A stretch of DNA of 64,000 nucleotides from CAVQZC01 sp963718315 (GTDB lineage: Bacteria; Actinomycetota; Thermoleophilia; Gaiellales; JAICJC01), in contig CAVQZC010000013.1 of the NCBI GenBank assembly GCA_963718315.1, positions 496,001-560,000 of the forward strand, read 5' to 3'. Below the pieces are notes generated by a model. It saw nothing but the letters and a program-made list of their open reading frames with translations, did not search any database and was not told the DNA's origin. The translations under genes were made by a program, and so were the position numbers. Shown here piece by piece: positions 16,800 to 25,144 of this stretch. The first letter of the stretch is position 1; each line of letters opens with the position of its first letter.

Positions 16800-18229
16800 G
16801 CCTGCCCCGCTGCCGGTGGCACCCTGCGGCCCCAGCCCGTCGCCTGCTCGTAGGCGTGGCCGAGCTGGAGCACCCCGAAGTCGTCGCGCAGCCTCCCCAC
16901 GAGCTGGAGCCCGACCGGCAGCCCGCCGTCGGTGAACCCGCAGGGAACCGAGATCGCGGGCAGCCCGGTGACGCTGATCAGGTAGCAGCTCGCCATCCAG
17001 TCGATGTACGTGTGCATCTCGGTGTCGCCGATCCGGGTCGGGTACATCTGCTCGACCGGAAACGGCATCACCTGGGTCACCGGCAGGGCCAGGAACTCGA
17101 CGTCTTCCATGAACTCGTACACCCGCCGGCAGACCTCGCCGCGGCGGAGCTCTGCCGCCCCCAGCTCCGGGCCAGAGAGCGCCCGGCCCTGCTCCACGTT
17201 CCAGCGCACCGACGGGTTCAGCTGCTCCGGATGCGCGTCCAGGTCGGCGCCCAGCTGCTGCTCGAAGATCCAGGCCCGCCAGGCCTTGAACGCCTCGTCG
17301 GCGCCGTCCAGGTTGGGGAAGTCCCGCACCACCTCGCAGCCGAGCCCCTCGAGCACGGCCGGCGCTCCCTCCACCACCGACCGCACCTCCGGTTCGACAG
17401 GGAGCCCGCCGAGGTCGGGGCTAAACGCGATCCGCACGCCTCGGAAGTCCCTGTCCAGCGAGGCGCGGAACAGATCACCGGACTCGGGGAGCGACAAGGC
17501 ACAGCGCGGATCGGGCCCCGCCAGAGCGCTGAGCAGGAGAGCCGCGTCGGCCACCGTCCGGGCGATGGGGCCGTCGACCGAGAATGGGTAGATCGGCGCG
17601 TTGTCGGGGAACCGCGGCACCCGGCCCGGCGAGGTCCGGAATCCGACCACGTTGCAGAAGGCGGCGGGGTTGCGCAGCGACCCGCCCAGATCGCTGCCGT
17701 CGGCCAGGGGCAGCATGCCGCAGGCGACGGCCACAGCCGCGCCACCGCTGGAGCCGCCGCAGGTGCGAGTGGTGTCCCACGGGTTGCGGGTCGGTCCGAA
17801 CACCGCGTTGGTGGTCTGGCTGCCGGCTCCGAACTCGGGCGTGTTGGTCTTGCCGACGACGACCGCCCCGGCCGAGCGCAGCCTCTGCACGAGGAGGGAG
17901 TCGGCCTCCGGCACGTGATCGGCGAACAGCGGCGATCCGTAGGTGGTGCGGATGCCGCGCGTGTCGACCAGATCCTTGATCGCGATCGGCAGTCCGTGCA
18001 GCGGGCCGACGTTGTCGCCACGGGCAAGGGCGGCGTCGGCGGCTCGCGCCTCCTCCAGCGCCGCATCCGCCACCAGGGTGACGATTGCGTTCACCTGCGG
18101 GTTGACCGCCTCGATCTGGTCGAGGTGGGCGGACAGCAGCTCGACGGCGGACAGCTCGCCCGTCCGCACCCTCCGAGCCTGGTCGACGGCGGTCGAGAAC
18201 AGCAGGTCCAGAGGCGGCGGCATCGCCAT
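16796..18229 (-). CDS. Amidase (amidase-signature family)
   Basis: A 477-aa amide hydrolase. The Ser-cisSer-Lys catalytic triad is visible: Lys in GLPIAIKDLVDT, cis-Ser in CGGSSGGAAVAVA, and the nucleophile Ser in DLGGSLRNPA. The C-terminal VTGLPAISVPCGFTDGGLPVGLQLVG is also typical. It hydrolyses small amides; it is not GatA because gatB and gatC are absent. First gene of a coupled pair with the MatB-like ligase (GTGA overlap). The ATG at 18229 is the first in frame. Confidence 0.9.
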   Translation of the reverse strand: MAMPPPLDLLFSTAVDQARRVRTGELSAVELLSAHLDQIEAVNPQVNAIVTLVADAALEEARAADAALARGDNVGPLHGLPIAIKDLVDTRGIRTTYGSPLFADHVPEADSLLVQRLRSAGAVVVGKTNTPEFGAGSQTTNAVFGPTRNPWDTTRTCGGSSGGAAVAVACGMLPLADGSDLGGSLRNPAAFCNVVGFRTSPGRVPRFPDNAPIYPFSVDGPIARTVADAALLLSALAGPDPRCALSLPESGDLFRASLDRDFRGVRIAFSPDLGGLPVEPEVRSVVEGAPAVLEGLGCEVVRDFPNLDGADEAFKAWRAWIFEQQLGADLDAHPEQLNPSVRWNVEQGRALSGPELGAAELRRGEVCRRVYEFMEDVEFLALPVTQVMPFPVEQMYPTRIGDTEMHTYIDWMASCYLISVTGLPAISVPCGFTDGGLPVGLQLVGRLRDDFGVLQLGHAYEQATGWGRRVPPAAGQA

Positions 18230-18357
18230 CAGTATCGCCGCTCGTGTTGCGCCGCCGTTAAGCAGCCGTTGTTCTCGCGTTGTCCACTTGATTGATAGGA
18301 AAACGGGGTTACTCTAGTTCTAAGGCCATCCAACCGATAGCCCGCCTGGAGGCAACC

Positions 18358-18945
18358 ATGTTCAGTTCGTCACCAACATCAGAAGAGTCCCGTCAAGCCC
18401 CGTTTGCGAGGGCAGGCGCCACTCCGCTTTCGATCGTCTCTGACAACGCGGCGATGCACACGTGGTACGAGCGCCACGACCGCGGCCGCGAGCTCTCACG
18501 CGAGGAGCTCGATCTGCTCGTGCACGACCTTGCGCGCCATCCCGAGCTCTGGGAGGGCGAGATCCGCCACTCCGCCGACGAGCGGTTCTACGTCCAGCTG
18601 CTGCTGAACGACGACGTGGACATCTGGCTGATCTGCTGGTGTCCGACCCAGGACACCGGCTTCCACGATCACGCCGGCAGCCGCGGCGCAGTCGCCGTGG
18701 TGGAGGGTGCGCTGGCCGAGACGCTGTTCACGATCGGCGGCGCATCGCGGGCGACGATCCACGGCCATGGCAGCCGCTTCTCGTTCGGCGCCCGGCACAT
18801 CCACGACGTGCAGCACTGCGGACGGGGCGCGGCGACCTCCCTCCACGCATACTCGCCCCCGCTCGGCGACATGGGGTTCTACGAGGTGCTCCCGGACGGG
18901 GCGATCACCCGCCGTGTGGGCGACTACCGCGAGGAGTTCTGTTGA
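18358..18945 (+). CDS. Cysteine dioxygenase family protein
   Basis: A 195-aa cupin that likely oxidises L-cysteine (or a related thiol) to the sulfinic acid. The first cupin motif gives two iron His residues in FHDHAGSRGAVAVVEG; the third His is in HIHDVQH. The Cys of the eukaryotic Cys-Tyr crosslink is not at its usual place in the FHDHAGSRGA segment, as in most bacterial enzymes. The ATG at 18358 has a GGAGG box 6 nt upstream. The 128-bp upstream gap separates it from the divergent amidase. Its TGA overlaps the TTG start of the next gene. Confidence 0.85.
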   Translation: MFSSSPTSEESRQAPFARAGATPLSIVSDNAAMHTWYERHDRGRELSREELDLLVHDLARHPELWEGEIRHSADERFYVQLLLNDDVDIWLICWCPTQDTGFHDHAGSRGAVAVVEGALAETLFTIGGASRATIHGHGSRFSFGARHIHDVQHCGRGAATSLHAYSPPLGDMGFYEVLPDGAITRRVGDYREEFC

Positions 18946-20312
18946 GCAACGCGCGACCTTGCGTCGCCGTGATCGGCGGCGGCGCCTCCGGCGCACTGGC
19001 GGCGCTCGCGCTGCTGGGCCGGGCCGCGGGGCCCGACGTGATCGTGGTCGAGCCCCGTGCCACGCTCGGCCACGGCGTCGCCTACTCGACGTCCGACCAG
19101 GCGCATCGGCTGAACGTCGCGGCCGGCATGATGAGCGCGTTTCCCGCCCGCCCCGACCACTTCGTGGAGTGGGGCGCCGAGCGGCTGCCGTCGTTCACCG
19201 CCTTCTCGTTCGCCCCGCGGGCGCTGTACGGGACATATCTGACCGACACCCTCCGCGACGCTGCCGACGGCCGACTCGTTCACGTGCAGGCGTCGGCGAC
19301 CTCGGTGCGACGCGAGGGCGACGGGTTCGCGGTCCAGTTCGATCGCGGCGGCTCGCTGCGCGCCGACCACGTTGTGCTGGCGCTCGGACACGCGTCCGCC
19401 GCGTCGCTGCCGGTGCTCGAGTCAGGGCTCGGCGGCGACCATGCGTACGCTGCCGATCCGTGGGCCGACGAGGCGCTGCGCACGCTGCCCCGTGGCACGG
19501 CGCTGCTGGTCGGCTCCGGCCTGACCGCGGTCGACGTCGCCCTCTCGCTGGCCGATCGCGATCCTGCGGCCAACATCATCGCCCTCTCCCGAAACGGTCT
19601 GCGGCCACTCGACCACCGGTCGGGCGGCGCTGCCGAGTCACCGCCCGTGGTCAGCGCCCTGCGGCCAAAGACGGCCCTCGGGCTGCTGCGCGCGGTGCGC
19701 GCCGAGGTCGCCCTGGCCGCCTCGCAGGATGGCGACTGGCGCGACGTCGTCAACCGCCTGCGCCCGACCACTCAGCAGATCTGGCAGAGCCTCCCCGCCC
19801 GCGAGAAGCTCCGCTTCCAGCGGCGGCTGGCGCGGTTCTGGGAGGTACACCGGCACCGCATGGCGCCCGAGGTGGCGGTGCGGATCGCGGAGCTGGAGCA
19901 GGAGGGACGGCTGAGGTTCGTGGCCGGCCGTGTCTGCTCGGCCGAGCGCCGCGGCGATCGGATCGAGGTCGTCGCCGAGATGCGCGGCGGCCATCGGATC
20001 GAGCTGGCAACGGATGCTGTGGTCAACTGCACCGGCACCCAGGCCGGCATCCGGCAGCACCCGCTGCTCGCTCGACTGGAGTCCGCCGGACTGTGCGCTC
20101 CGGGCCCGCTCGGCCTGGGCCTTGCCACCGACGGCAGCGGCCGCGTGCTCGACCGCAGCGGCCGCGCGACCGGCATCTACACGCTCGGCCCGCTGCGCCG
20201 CGGCGAGCTGTGGGAGACCACCGCCGTCCCGGAGATCAGGACGCAGGCATTCGCGCTGGCCGGGCACATCGCAGCCTCGTACGAGCCAATGACCGCCCGC
20301 GCCGCAATCTAG
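18942..20312 (+). CDS. FAD/NAD(P)-binding protein, YdhS/HI0933-like
   Basis: A 456-aa flavoprotein of the FAD-NAD(P)-binding (PF13454-type) group. The N-terminal site is VAVIGGGASGALAALALLG, then LGHGVAYST and LNVAAGMMSAFPARP, both typical of the YdhS/hydroxyacylglutathione-hydrolase-like family. A second dinucleotide motif is LLVGSGLTAVDVALSL. TTG at 18942 is chosen because it overlaps the cysteine dioxygenase stop (TTGA), has GAGGAG 5 nt upstream, and starts the conserved fold. The coupling suggests a role in sulfur amino-acid or thiol metabolism; the reaction is unknown. Confidence 0.8.
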   Translation: MSNARPCVAVIGGGASGALAALALLGRAAGPDVIVVEPRATLGHGVAYSTSDQAHRLNVAAGMMSAFPARPDHFVEWGAERLPSFTAFSFAPRALYGTYLTDTLRDAADGRLVHVQASATSVRREGDGFAVQFDRGGSLRADHVVLALGHASAASLPVLESGLGGDHAYAADPWADEALRTLPRGTALLVGSGLTAVDVALSLADRDPAANIIALSRNGLRPLDHRSGGAAESPPVVSALRPKTALGLLRAVRAEVALAASQDGDWRDVVNRLRPTTQQIWQSLPAREKLRFQRRLARFWEVHRHRMAPEVAVRIAELEQEGRLRFVAGRVCSAERRGDRIEVVAEMRGGHRIELATDAVVNCTGTQAGIRQHPLLARLESAGLCAPGPLGLGLATDGSGRVLDRSGRATGIYTLGPLRRGELWETTAVPEIRTQAFALAGHIAASYEPMTARAAI

Positions 20313-21133
20313 GCGAACACCGAGCGCAGCGAGCGCCCGCCGGCCAGTCGCGCGTATACGTAGAACGCGAACGAGATGGTGCTGATGCAGAAGCTGGGCG
20401 GCCAGCTCGTCTCGACCAGCGACAGCAGGATTCCGCCCTCGGTCGAGATCACCGCGATCAGCATGCTCAGGGCGATCGCGGTGGCCGGGTTTGCGCTCAG
20501 CCGCTGCGCGGCCGCGGCTGGTGTGATCACGAGGGTGAGCACGAGCAGCACGCCGACCACCTGGATGGCCTCCGCCGTCGTCAGCGCGAGCAACAGGAAG
20601 GTGAGCACCGAGAGCGCACGCAGCGGGACGCCGCGCGCCTCAGCCACCTCCGGATCCACGCTCGAGAAGAGCAGCGGCCGGTAGGCGATCCCGATGCCGG
20701 CCAACACGATGGCGCTGACCACTATCAGCTCCAGCAGCTGGCCGCGCGTCACGCTCGAGATGCTCCCGAACAGCAGGCTCGTCGCTTCGGTCGCGTAGCC
20801 CTGGTACAGCGACAGGAACAGCACCCCGACGCCGAGGCCGAATGCGAGGACGGCCCCGATCGCGCTGTCCCGCTCGCGGCCGCGCAGGGAGAGCAGGCCG
20901 AGGGCGAGGCCGACGACGAGCGAGCCGCCGATCATGCCCACGACCGGGTCGAGGCCGATGACCAGCGCGCCGGCCGCGCCGGTGAATCCCAGCTCCGAGA
21001 TCGCGTGAACGGCGAAGCTTGCTCCGCGGGTGACGACGAACGTCCCGATCGCGCCCGAAACGATCGCCGCGACGGCTCCGCCGGCCAGGGCCGTGTGCAC
21101 GAACTGCTGGGCGAGCAGGTCGCTGAACATCAC
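20309..21133 (-). CDS. znuB: Zinc/manganese ABC transporter permease (ZnuB-like)
   Basis: A 274-aa ABC-3 family permease with about eight or nine hydrophobic helices; the segment GATEATSLLFGSI-like near the middle and the C-terminal GVLLVLTLVITPAAAA are typical. It forms the membrane channel for metal uptake with the ATPase encoded upstream. The start is GTG at 21133 or ATG at 21130, overlapping the znuC stop. It is the last gene of the znuA-znuC-znuB operon and its stop overlaps the convergent flavoprotein stop by 4 nt. Confidence 0.9.
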   Translation of the reverse strand: MMFSDLLAQQFVHTALAGGAVAAIVSGAIGTFVVTRGASFAVHAISELGFTGAAGALVIGLDPVVGMIGGSLVVGLALGLLSLRGRERDSAIGAVLAFGLGVGVLFLSLYQGYATEATSLLFGSISSVTRGQLLELIVVSAIVLAGIGIAYRPLLFSSVDPEVAEARGVPLRALSVLTFLLLALTTAEAIQVVGVLLVLTLVITPAAAAQRLSANPATAIALSMLIAVISTEGGILLSLVETSWPPSFCISTISFAFYVYARLAGGRSLRSVFA

Positions 21134-21966
21134 ACCGCCTCCGGGCCGTGGTCGTGGTCATGATGGGCGCCCTGGTCGTCGGGCGTCCCCACGACGACGA
21201 CGCGCCCCCGCACGCGCAACACGTCGACCGGCGCGCCGTAGAGGCGGGTCAGCGTCTCGGTCGTCAGGATCTCAGCAGGCACGCCCATCGCCCACCGGCC
21301 CGGCGCCAGGTACAACACCCGGTCGACCAGCCCGAAGATCGGGTTGATGTCGTGGGTGACGAACATGACCGGCGTGCCCGCGGTACGGCGGCGGGCGTCG
21401 ATCAGTCCGGTGACGATCTGCTGCGAGGCGAGGTCGAGGGACAGCAGCGGCTCATCGGCCAGCAGCAGCTCCGGGTCGGAGACCAGGGCCTGGGCGATCC
21501 GCAGCCGCTGCTGCTCGCCGCCGGAGAGCGTGCCCACCGGGGTGTCGGCGTAGCCCGCCGCGCCGACCGCGTCCAGCGCCTGCTCGACCTTCGCGTTGAT
21601 CGCCCGACCGCCGAAACCGATGCCCCAGCGATGGCCGTCCAGCCCCAGGCGCACGAGATCGCGGCCCCGCAGCGGCTGGTCGCGGTCGAAGGCGTGGTGT
21701 TGAGGGATGTAGCCCACGGTCGCGCGCGCGTCGGCCGGGCGGCGGCCGCCGATGTCGACCGAGCCGGCGGTGGGCCGCAGCAGTCCCAGCAGGATCCGCA
21801 TCAGCGACGTCTTGCCGGTGCCGTTGGGGCCGAGCACGGCCACGAACTCGCCCGGCATCAGATCGAAGCCGAGGCCGTCCCAGAGCGTCCGCTCTCCGAA
21901 GCGCAGCGACAGCCCGCGGGCCGAGACGACCGGCGAGGGGACAGCGGTGGCGGTGGCCGTGCTCAC
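21130..21966 (-). CDS. znuC: Zinc/manganese ABC transporter ATPase (ZnuC-like)
   Basis: A 278-aa ABC ATPase. Walker A is GPNGTGKTS, the Q-loop falls in VGYIPQHHAF, the signature is LSGGEQQRL, Walker B is LLLADEP and the switch His is in VTHDI. The C-terminus carries a histidine-rich tail (HHDHDH), common in zinc transport proteins and probably metal-binding. The GTG start overlaps the znuA stop (GTGA) and the stop overlaps the znuB start, so all three are coupled. Confidence 0.93.
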   Translation of the reverse strand: MSTATATAVPSPVVSARGLSLRFGERTLWDGLGFDLMPGEFVAVLGPNGTGKTSLMRILLGLLRPTAGSVDIGGRRPADARATVGYIPQHHAFDRDQPLRGRDLVRLGLDGHRWGIGFGGRAINAKVEQALDAVGAAGYADTPVGTLSGGEQQRLRIAQALVSDPELLLADEPLLSLDLASQQIVTGLIDARRRTAGTPVMFVTHDINPIFGLVDRVLYLAPGRWAMGVPAEILTTETLTRLYGAPVDVLRVRGRVVVVGTPDDQGAHHDHDHGPEAV

Positions 21967-22871
21967 CGGCCGAGCGCCGCCGCCAGCGCACGCGCCTGGC
22001 CCAGCTGCCAGCGCTGGAAGGTGGTGTTCGGGGGCATCGTCTCGCTGACGCCGACCACCGGAATGCCCGCTTGCTGCGCCAGCCGGCGGATCCGCGTCGT
22101 CACGGGCGACACGGTCTGGTCGTTGTAGAGCAGCACGCGAACGCGGCGGCCGGTGAGCAGGCCGGACATCTCCGACACGGCGCTCAGGGTGGGGTCGGTT
22201 CCATCCTCGACGGCGCGCGAGAACGAGTCCGGTGTCAGGTTGCGGAGGCCTGCGGCCGCCAGCAGGTAGCCGGGCACCGGCTCGGTGTACGCGACCGGTG
22301 CGCCGCCGTCAGCGGCGCGGATCCGCGCGACCTCCGCCCGCAACGGGCCGAGGCTGGCGTCGAATCGACGCAGCCCGGCGCGGTAGGCGCCGGCGTGGGC
22401 GGGGTCCGCCCGCTCCAGACCGCCCGCGATCGCCGCCGCGATGGTGGGGAGGCGCGGCACGTCGTACCAGAGGTGGGGGTTGGCGTCGGCGCCGTGCACA
22501 CGAAGGGCATCGGCGATCGTGACCACGATTCGGTGCGAGCTCGGCGCCGACTGCTCGAGCCGGTTCATGAACGCGTCGTAGCCGAGCCCGTTCTGGATGA
22601 CGACGGCGGCGTCGGTCACGGTCAGGCCGGTGCTGGTGCCGGGCTCGAACAGGTGCGGATCGGCGTTCGGGTTGGTCAGCACGGACGTGACGTGGACGCG
22701 CCGGCCGCCGATCTGGGCGGCGATGCTGCCGTAGACGTTCTCGCCGGCGACCACCCGGAGCCTCCCGCCGGCCGTGCGATCGGAGCGTGGACTGCCTGCC
22801 GCGAGGGTCAGCGCTGCGACGCCGGCAAGCACGGCAAAGAGCGCGACGAACGTGAGCGCAGTTCGATTCAC
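21963..22871 (-). CDS. znuA: Zinc ABC transporter substrate-binding protein (ZnuA-like)
   Basis: A 302-aa exported metal-binding protein of the cluster A-I family. An N-terminal hydrophobic segment (TALTFVALFAVLAGVAALTL) acts as signal or anchor; no clear lipobox Cys follows. Metal ligands are expected in NPNADPHLFEP (His), ANPHLWYDVP (His) and the later YTEP and NDQT segments. It lacks the long His-rich loop of E. coli ZnuA. GTG at 22871 is preferred over an upstream ATG because a strong promoter (TTGACA-17-TAGCCT, 22879-22907) ends only 7 nt before it, which implies a leaderless mRNA. Presumably repressed by Zur through the dyad at 22892. Confidence 0.87.
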   Translation of the reverse strand: MNRTALTFVALFAVLAGVAALTLAAGSPRSDRTAGGRLRVVAGENVYGSIAAQIGGRRVHVTSVLTNPNADPHLFEPGTSTGLTVTDAAVVIQNGLGYDAFMNRLEQSAPSSHRIVVTIADALRVHGADANPHLWYDVPRLPTIAAAIAGGLERADPAHAGAYRAGLRRFDASLGPLRAEVARIRAADGGAPVAYTEPVPGYLLAAAGLRNLTPDSFSRAVEDGTDPTLSAVSEMSGLLTGRRVRVLLYNDQTVSPVTTRIRRLAQQAGIPVVGVSETMPPNTTFQRWQLGQARALAAALGR

Positions 22872-22878
22872 GACCCCG

Positions 22879-22944
22879 AGGCTAGTTGAAATGAAACCGG
22901 TTGTCAATCTCATTATTGACCAGAGCCGAGCAACGGATTAGGCT
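22879..22944. promoter_or_regulatory. Divergent znuA/zur promoters with Zur-box-like dyad
   Basis: On the minus strand, TTGACA (22907-22902) and TAGCCT (22884-22879) are 17 bp apart and drive znuA. On the plus strand, TTGACC (22916-22921) and TAGGCT (22939-22944) are 17 bp apart and drive the Fur-family gene. The dyad TGAAACCGGTTGTCA (22892-22906) has a single mismatch between its arms and resembles actinobacterial Zur boxes (TGAAAnnGnTTTTCA type). It covers the znuA spacer, so bound Zur would block znuA directly. Confidence 0.7.
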
Positions 22945-22950
22945 GGTGGA

Positions 22951-23343
22951 GTGGAGCAAGGGCGAAACCGCAGGAACAAGGATGCGCTGGCAGAGGCCGG
23001 CCGCGGCTTCGACCACGCCTTCAGCGTCCGGGAGCTGCACGAGCAGGCGCGCCGCCAGCAGCCGGCGATCGGCCTCACCACCGCCTACCGCGCCGTCGAG
23101 CGGTGGCGCATCGAGGGCGTGGTCGAGCAGGCGGGCACCCGTGCGGGCGAGGCGGTGTTCGTCATGTGCGGTGCCAACGGGCACCACCACCACCTGGTGT
23201 GCGCCGAGTGCGGCTCGGTCGTCACCCTCGACGGATGCGCGCTGAGCTCGGTGCGCAAGGCCGCCAGGTCGGTCGGCTTCGAGCTCGACGACCAGGCCCT
23301 GGCGGCCCTGCCCGGCCGTTGTGCGCAGTGTTCAGCCGCGTGA
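22951..23343 (+). CDS. zur: Fur-family regulator, probably Zur
   Basis: A 130-aa metalloregulator. The winged helix occupies the first 75 residues (AIGLTTAYRAVERWRIEGVVEQ recognition region). The dimer domain carries HHHHLVCAECGSVV with CxxC and a second CxxC at the end (GRCAQCSAA), giving the structural zinc site. Position divergent from znuABC and the Zur-like dyad between them argue for Zur over Fur or Mur. The GTG at 22951 has only a poor GGTGGA box but lies 6 nt after TAGGCT, consistent with leaderless translation. Confidence 0.85.
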   Translation: MEQGRNRRNKDALAEAGRGFDHAFSVRELHEQARRQQPAIGLTTAYRAVERWRIEGVVEQAGTRAGEAVFVMCGANGHHHHLVCAECGSVVTLDGCALSSVRKAARSVGFELDDQALAALPGRCAQCSAA

Positions 23344-23365
23344 AGTAGCCTCTTTGCGCTGAAAA

Positions 23366-23381
23366 TGCTTGCCGGCAAGCA
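23366..23381. promoter_or_regulatory. 16-bp perfect palindrome, probable MarR operator
   Basis: TGCTTGCCGGCAAGCA is a perfect inverted repeat, 6 bp upstream of a TATGAT -10 box (23387-23392) that is itself 6 nt from the marR start codon. The position over the -35 region fits autorepression by the MarR protein encoded immediately downstream. Confidence 0.65.
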
Positions 23382-23398
23382 AGTGCTATGATGTGGGT

Positions 23399-23854
23399 GT
23401 GCCAGAAACCATCCCCACCACATCCGAGCTCGCGGCCCGCATGCGCACCATCGTCGGACGCATGAGCCGGGGGCTGCGCCAGGCAGGCGGACAGACCGAG
23501 CTGTCGCCCAGCCAGTCCGAGGTGCTCGGGACGGTCGCCCGCCGCGGCGACGTCCGGTTGTCCGAGCTGGCATCGATCGAAGGCATCAACCCGACGCTGC
23601 TCTCGCGCATCGTCGGCAAGCTGGAAACAGCCGGCCTGCTGGCGCGCGAAGCGGACCCTGACGACCGGCGGGTCGGCGCACGTCGCTGCCGACCGCCAAG
23701 GGCCGCAAGCTGTACGAGCAGATCCGCAGCGAGCGCACCGACGCCCTGACCATGGCGCATCGAGGCGCTCGACGAGCAGGAGCAGCAGGCCCTGGCGGCC
23801 GCGCTGCCGGTGCTCGAGGCGTTGGCGGAGACGCTGAAGGCACCGCCCGCGTGA
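23399..23854 (+). pseudogene. MarR-family transcriptional regulator (frameshifted)
   Basis: About 150 aa. The intact first part contains the winged helix: LSPSQSEVLGTVARRGDVRLSELA, then GINPTLLSRIVGKLETAGLLAREADPDDRRV, the MarR wing. Near 23690 the frame changes (net -1 or +2) to LPTAKGRKLYEQIRSERTDAL, and an extra C near 23758 changes it again to IEALDEQEQQALAAALPVLEALAETL, the C-terminal dimer helix. Sense is otherwise perfect. GTG at 23399 is 6 nt after TATGAT. Its TGA overlaps the GTG of the MFS gene, so a MarR-pump operon is likely. Confidence 0.8.
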
Positions 23855-25123
23855 ACATGGAGACAGCCGTCCGGCAGACCTTCTCGGCGCTCTGACGATC
23901 CCGAACTACCGGCGCTACTTCACCGGCCAGGCGATCTCGCTGATCGGCACCTGGATGCAGACGCACGGCGCAGGCGTGGCTGGTGCTGCAGCTGACGCAT
24001 TCGGCGACCGACCTTGGCCTCGTCGTCGCGCTGCAGACGCTGCCGATGCTGCTGCTCGGCCCGTACGGCGGCGTGATCGCCGACCGGGTCGACAAGCGCA
24101 AGCTGATGATCGTGCTGCAGTCGCTGATGGGCGTGCAGGCGCTGGTGCTCGGCGTGCTCACGCTGACGCACCACGTCACGTTCGCCGAGGTCTGCGTGCT
24201 GGCGGTGCTGCTCGGTCTCAACAACTGTTTCGAGAACCCGTCCCGGCAGGCGTTCGTGCTGGAGATGGTCGGCCCCGAGCAACCTGCGCAACGCGGTCAG
24301 CCTCAACTCGACGCTGATCAACGCCGCCCGCGCCGTCGGCCCGGCCGTCGCCGGCGTCCTGATCGCCACCGTCGGCGAGGGCTGGTGCTTCATGCTGAAC
24401 GCGGTGAGCTTCGTCGCCGTCGTCGGTCTCGCTGATGACGCATGGACCGCTCGAGGCTGGCGCCCAGCTCGCCGACGGCGCGCAGCCCGCGGCCAGCTGC
24501 GCGACGGCTTCCGCTACGTGGCGCGTACGCCCGAGCTGGGCATCCCGCTGGTGATGATGGGCCTGGTCGGCATGCTCGCCTACAACTTCCAGGTCACGCT
24601 GCCGGTGCGCCGCCAAGCACGTGTTCGACGGCGACGCGCGGACGTTCGGCCTGATGACCGCCGCGATGGGCCTCGGCGCCGTGGCCGGCGGGCTCGATCA
24701 CCGCCGCACGCGGTCGGACCGGCATGCGGCCGATGATCACGGTCGGCGTCGGCTTCGGCGTCGTCATCCTGCTGGCCGCGATCGCCCCCAACCTGCCGCT
24801 CGAGTTCGTCGGCGCTGGCAATGGTCGGGTTCGCGAGCGTCTCGTTCCTCGCGATGGCCAACTCGACGCTGCAGCTTGCGGCCGACCCGCAGATGCGCGG
24901 CCGCGTGATGTCGCTGTGGTCGGTGGCGTTCCTCGGCTCGACGCCGATCGGCGGCCCGATCATCGGCTGGATCACGGCTCAGGCGGGCGCGCGCGTCGGA
25001 CTCGCTGTCGGAGGTGTGGCCTGCCTCGTCGCCGCGGCGTTCGGCCTGACGGCGTTACGGCGTCTGCGGCGGAACGTTGTCGAGGAAGCGGTTCCGCCTG
25101 CCGACGAGCTGTTGGCGGCCTGA
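23851..25123 (+). pseudogene. MFS transporter, enterobactin-exporter-like (multiply frameshifted)
   Basis: About 420 aa of a 12-helix exporter of the MFS_3 group, read across many frames: LTIPNYRRYFTGQAISLIGTWMQ, AQAWLVLQLTHSATDLGLV, GPYGGVIADRVDKRKLM (motif A), FENPSRQAFVLEMVGPE, LRNAVSLNSTLINAARAVGP, and LAMANSTLQLAADPQMRGRVMS. Single extra bases fit near 23964, 24280, 24427, 24441, 24610, 24693 and 24811, plus one change near 23892. Apart from these the family pattern is fully kept, so error is more likely than decay. Coupled to the MarR gene by GTGA; the pump is probably MarR-controlled. Confidence 0.8.
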
Positions 25124-25144
25124 TTCCCACCAACAGAGACCTGT

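Noticed and set aside
18707..21163. Plus-strand frame of about 800 codons across the FAD and znuB genes
   Set aside because: It overlaps two genes with strong family motifs in other frames and is Arg-rich without any motif.
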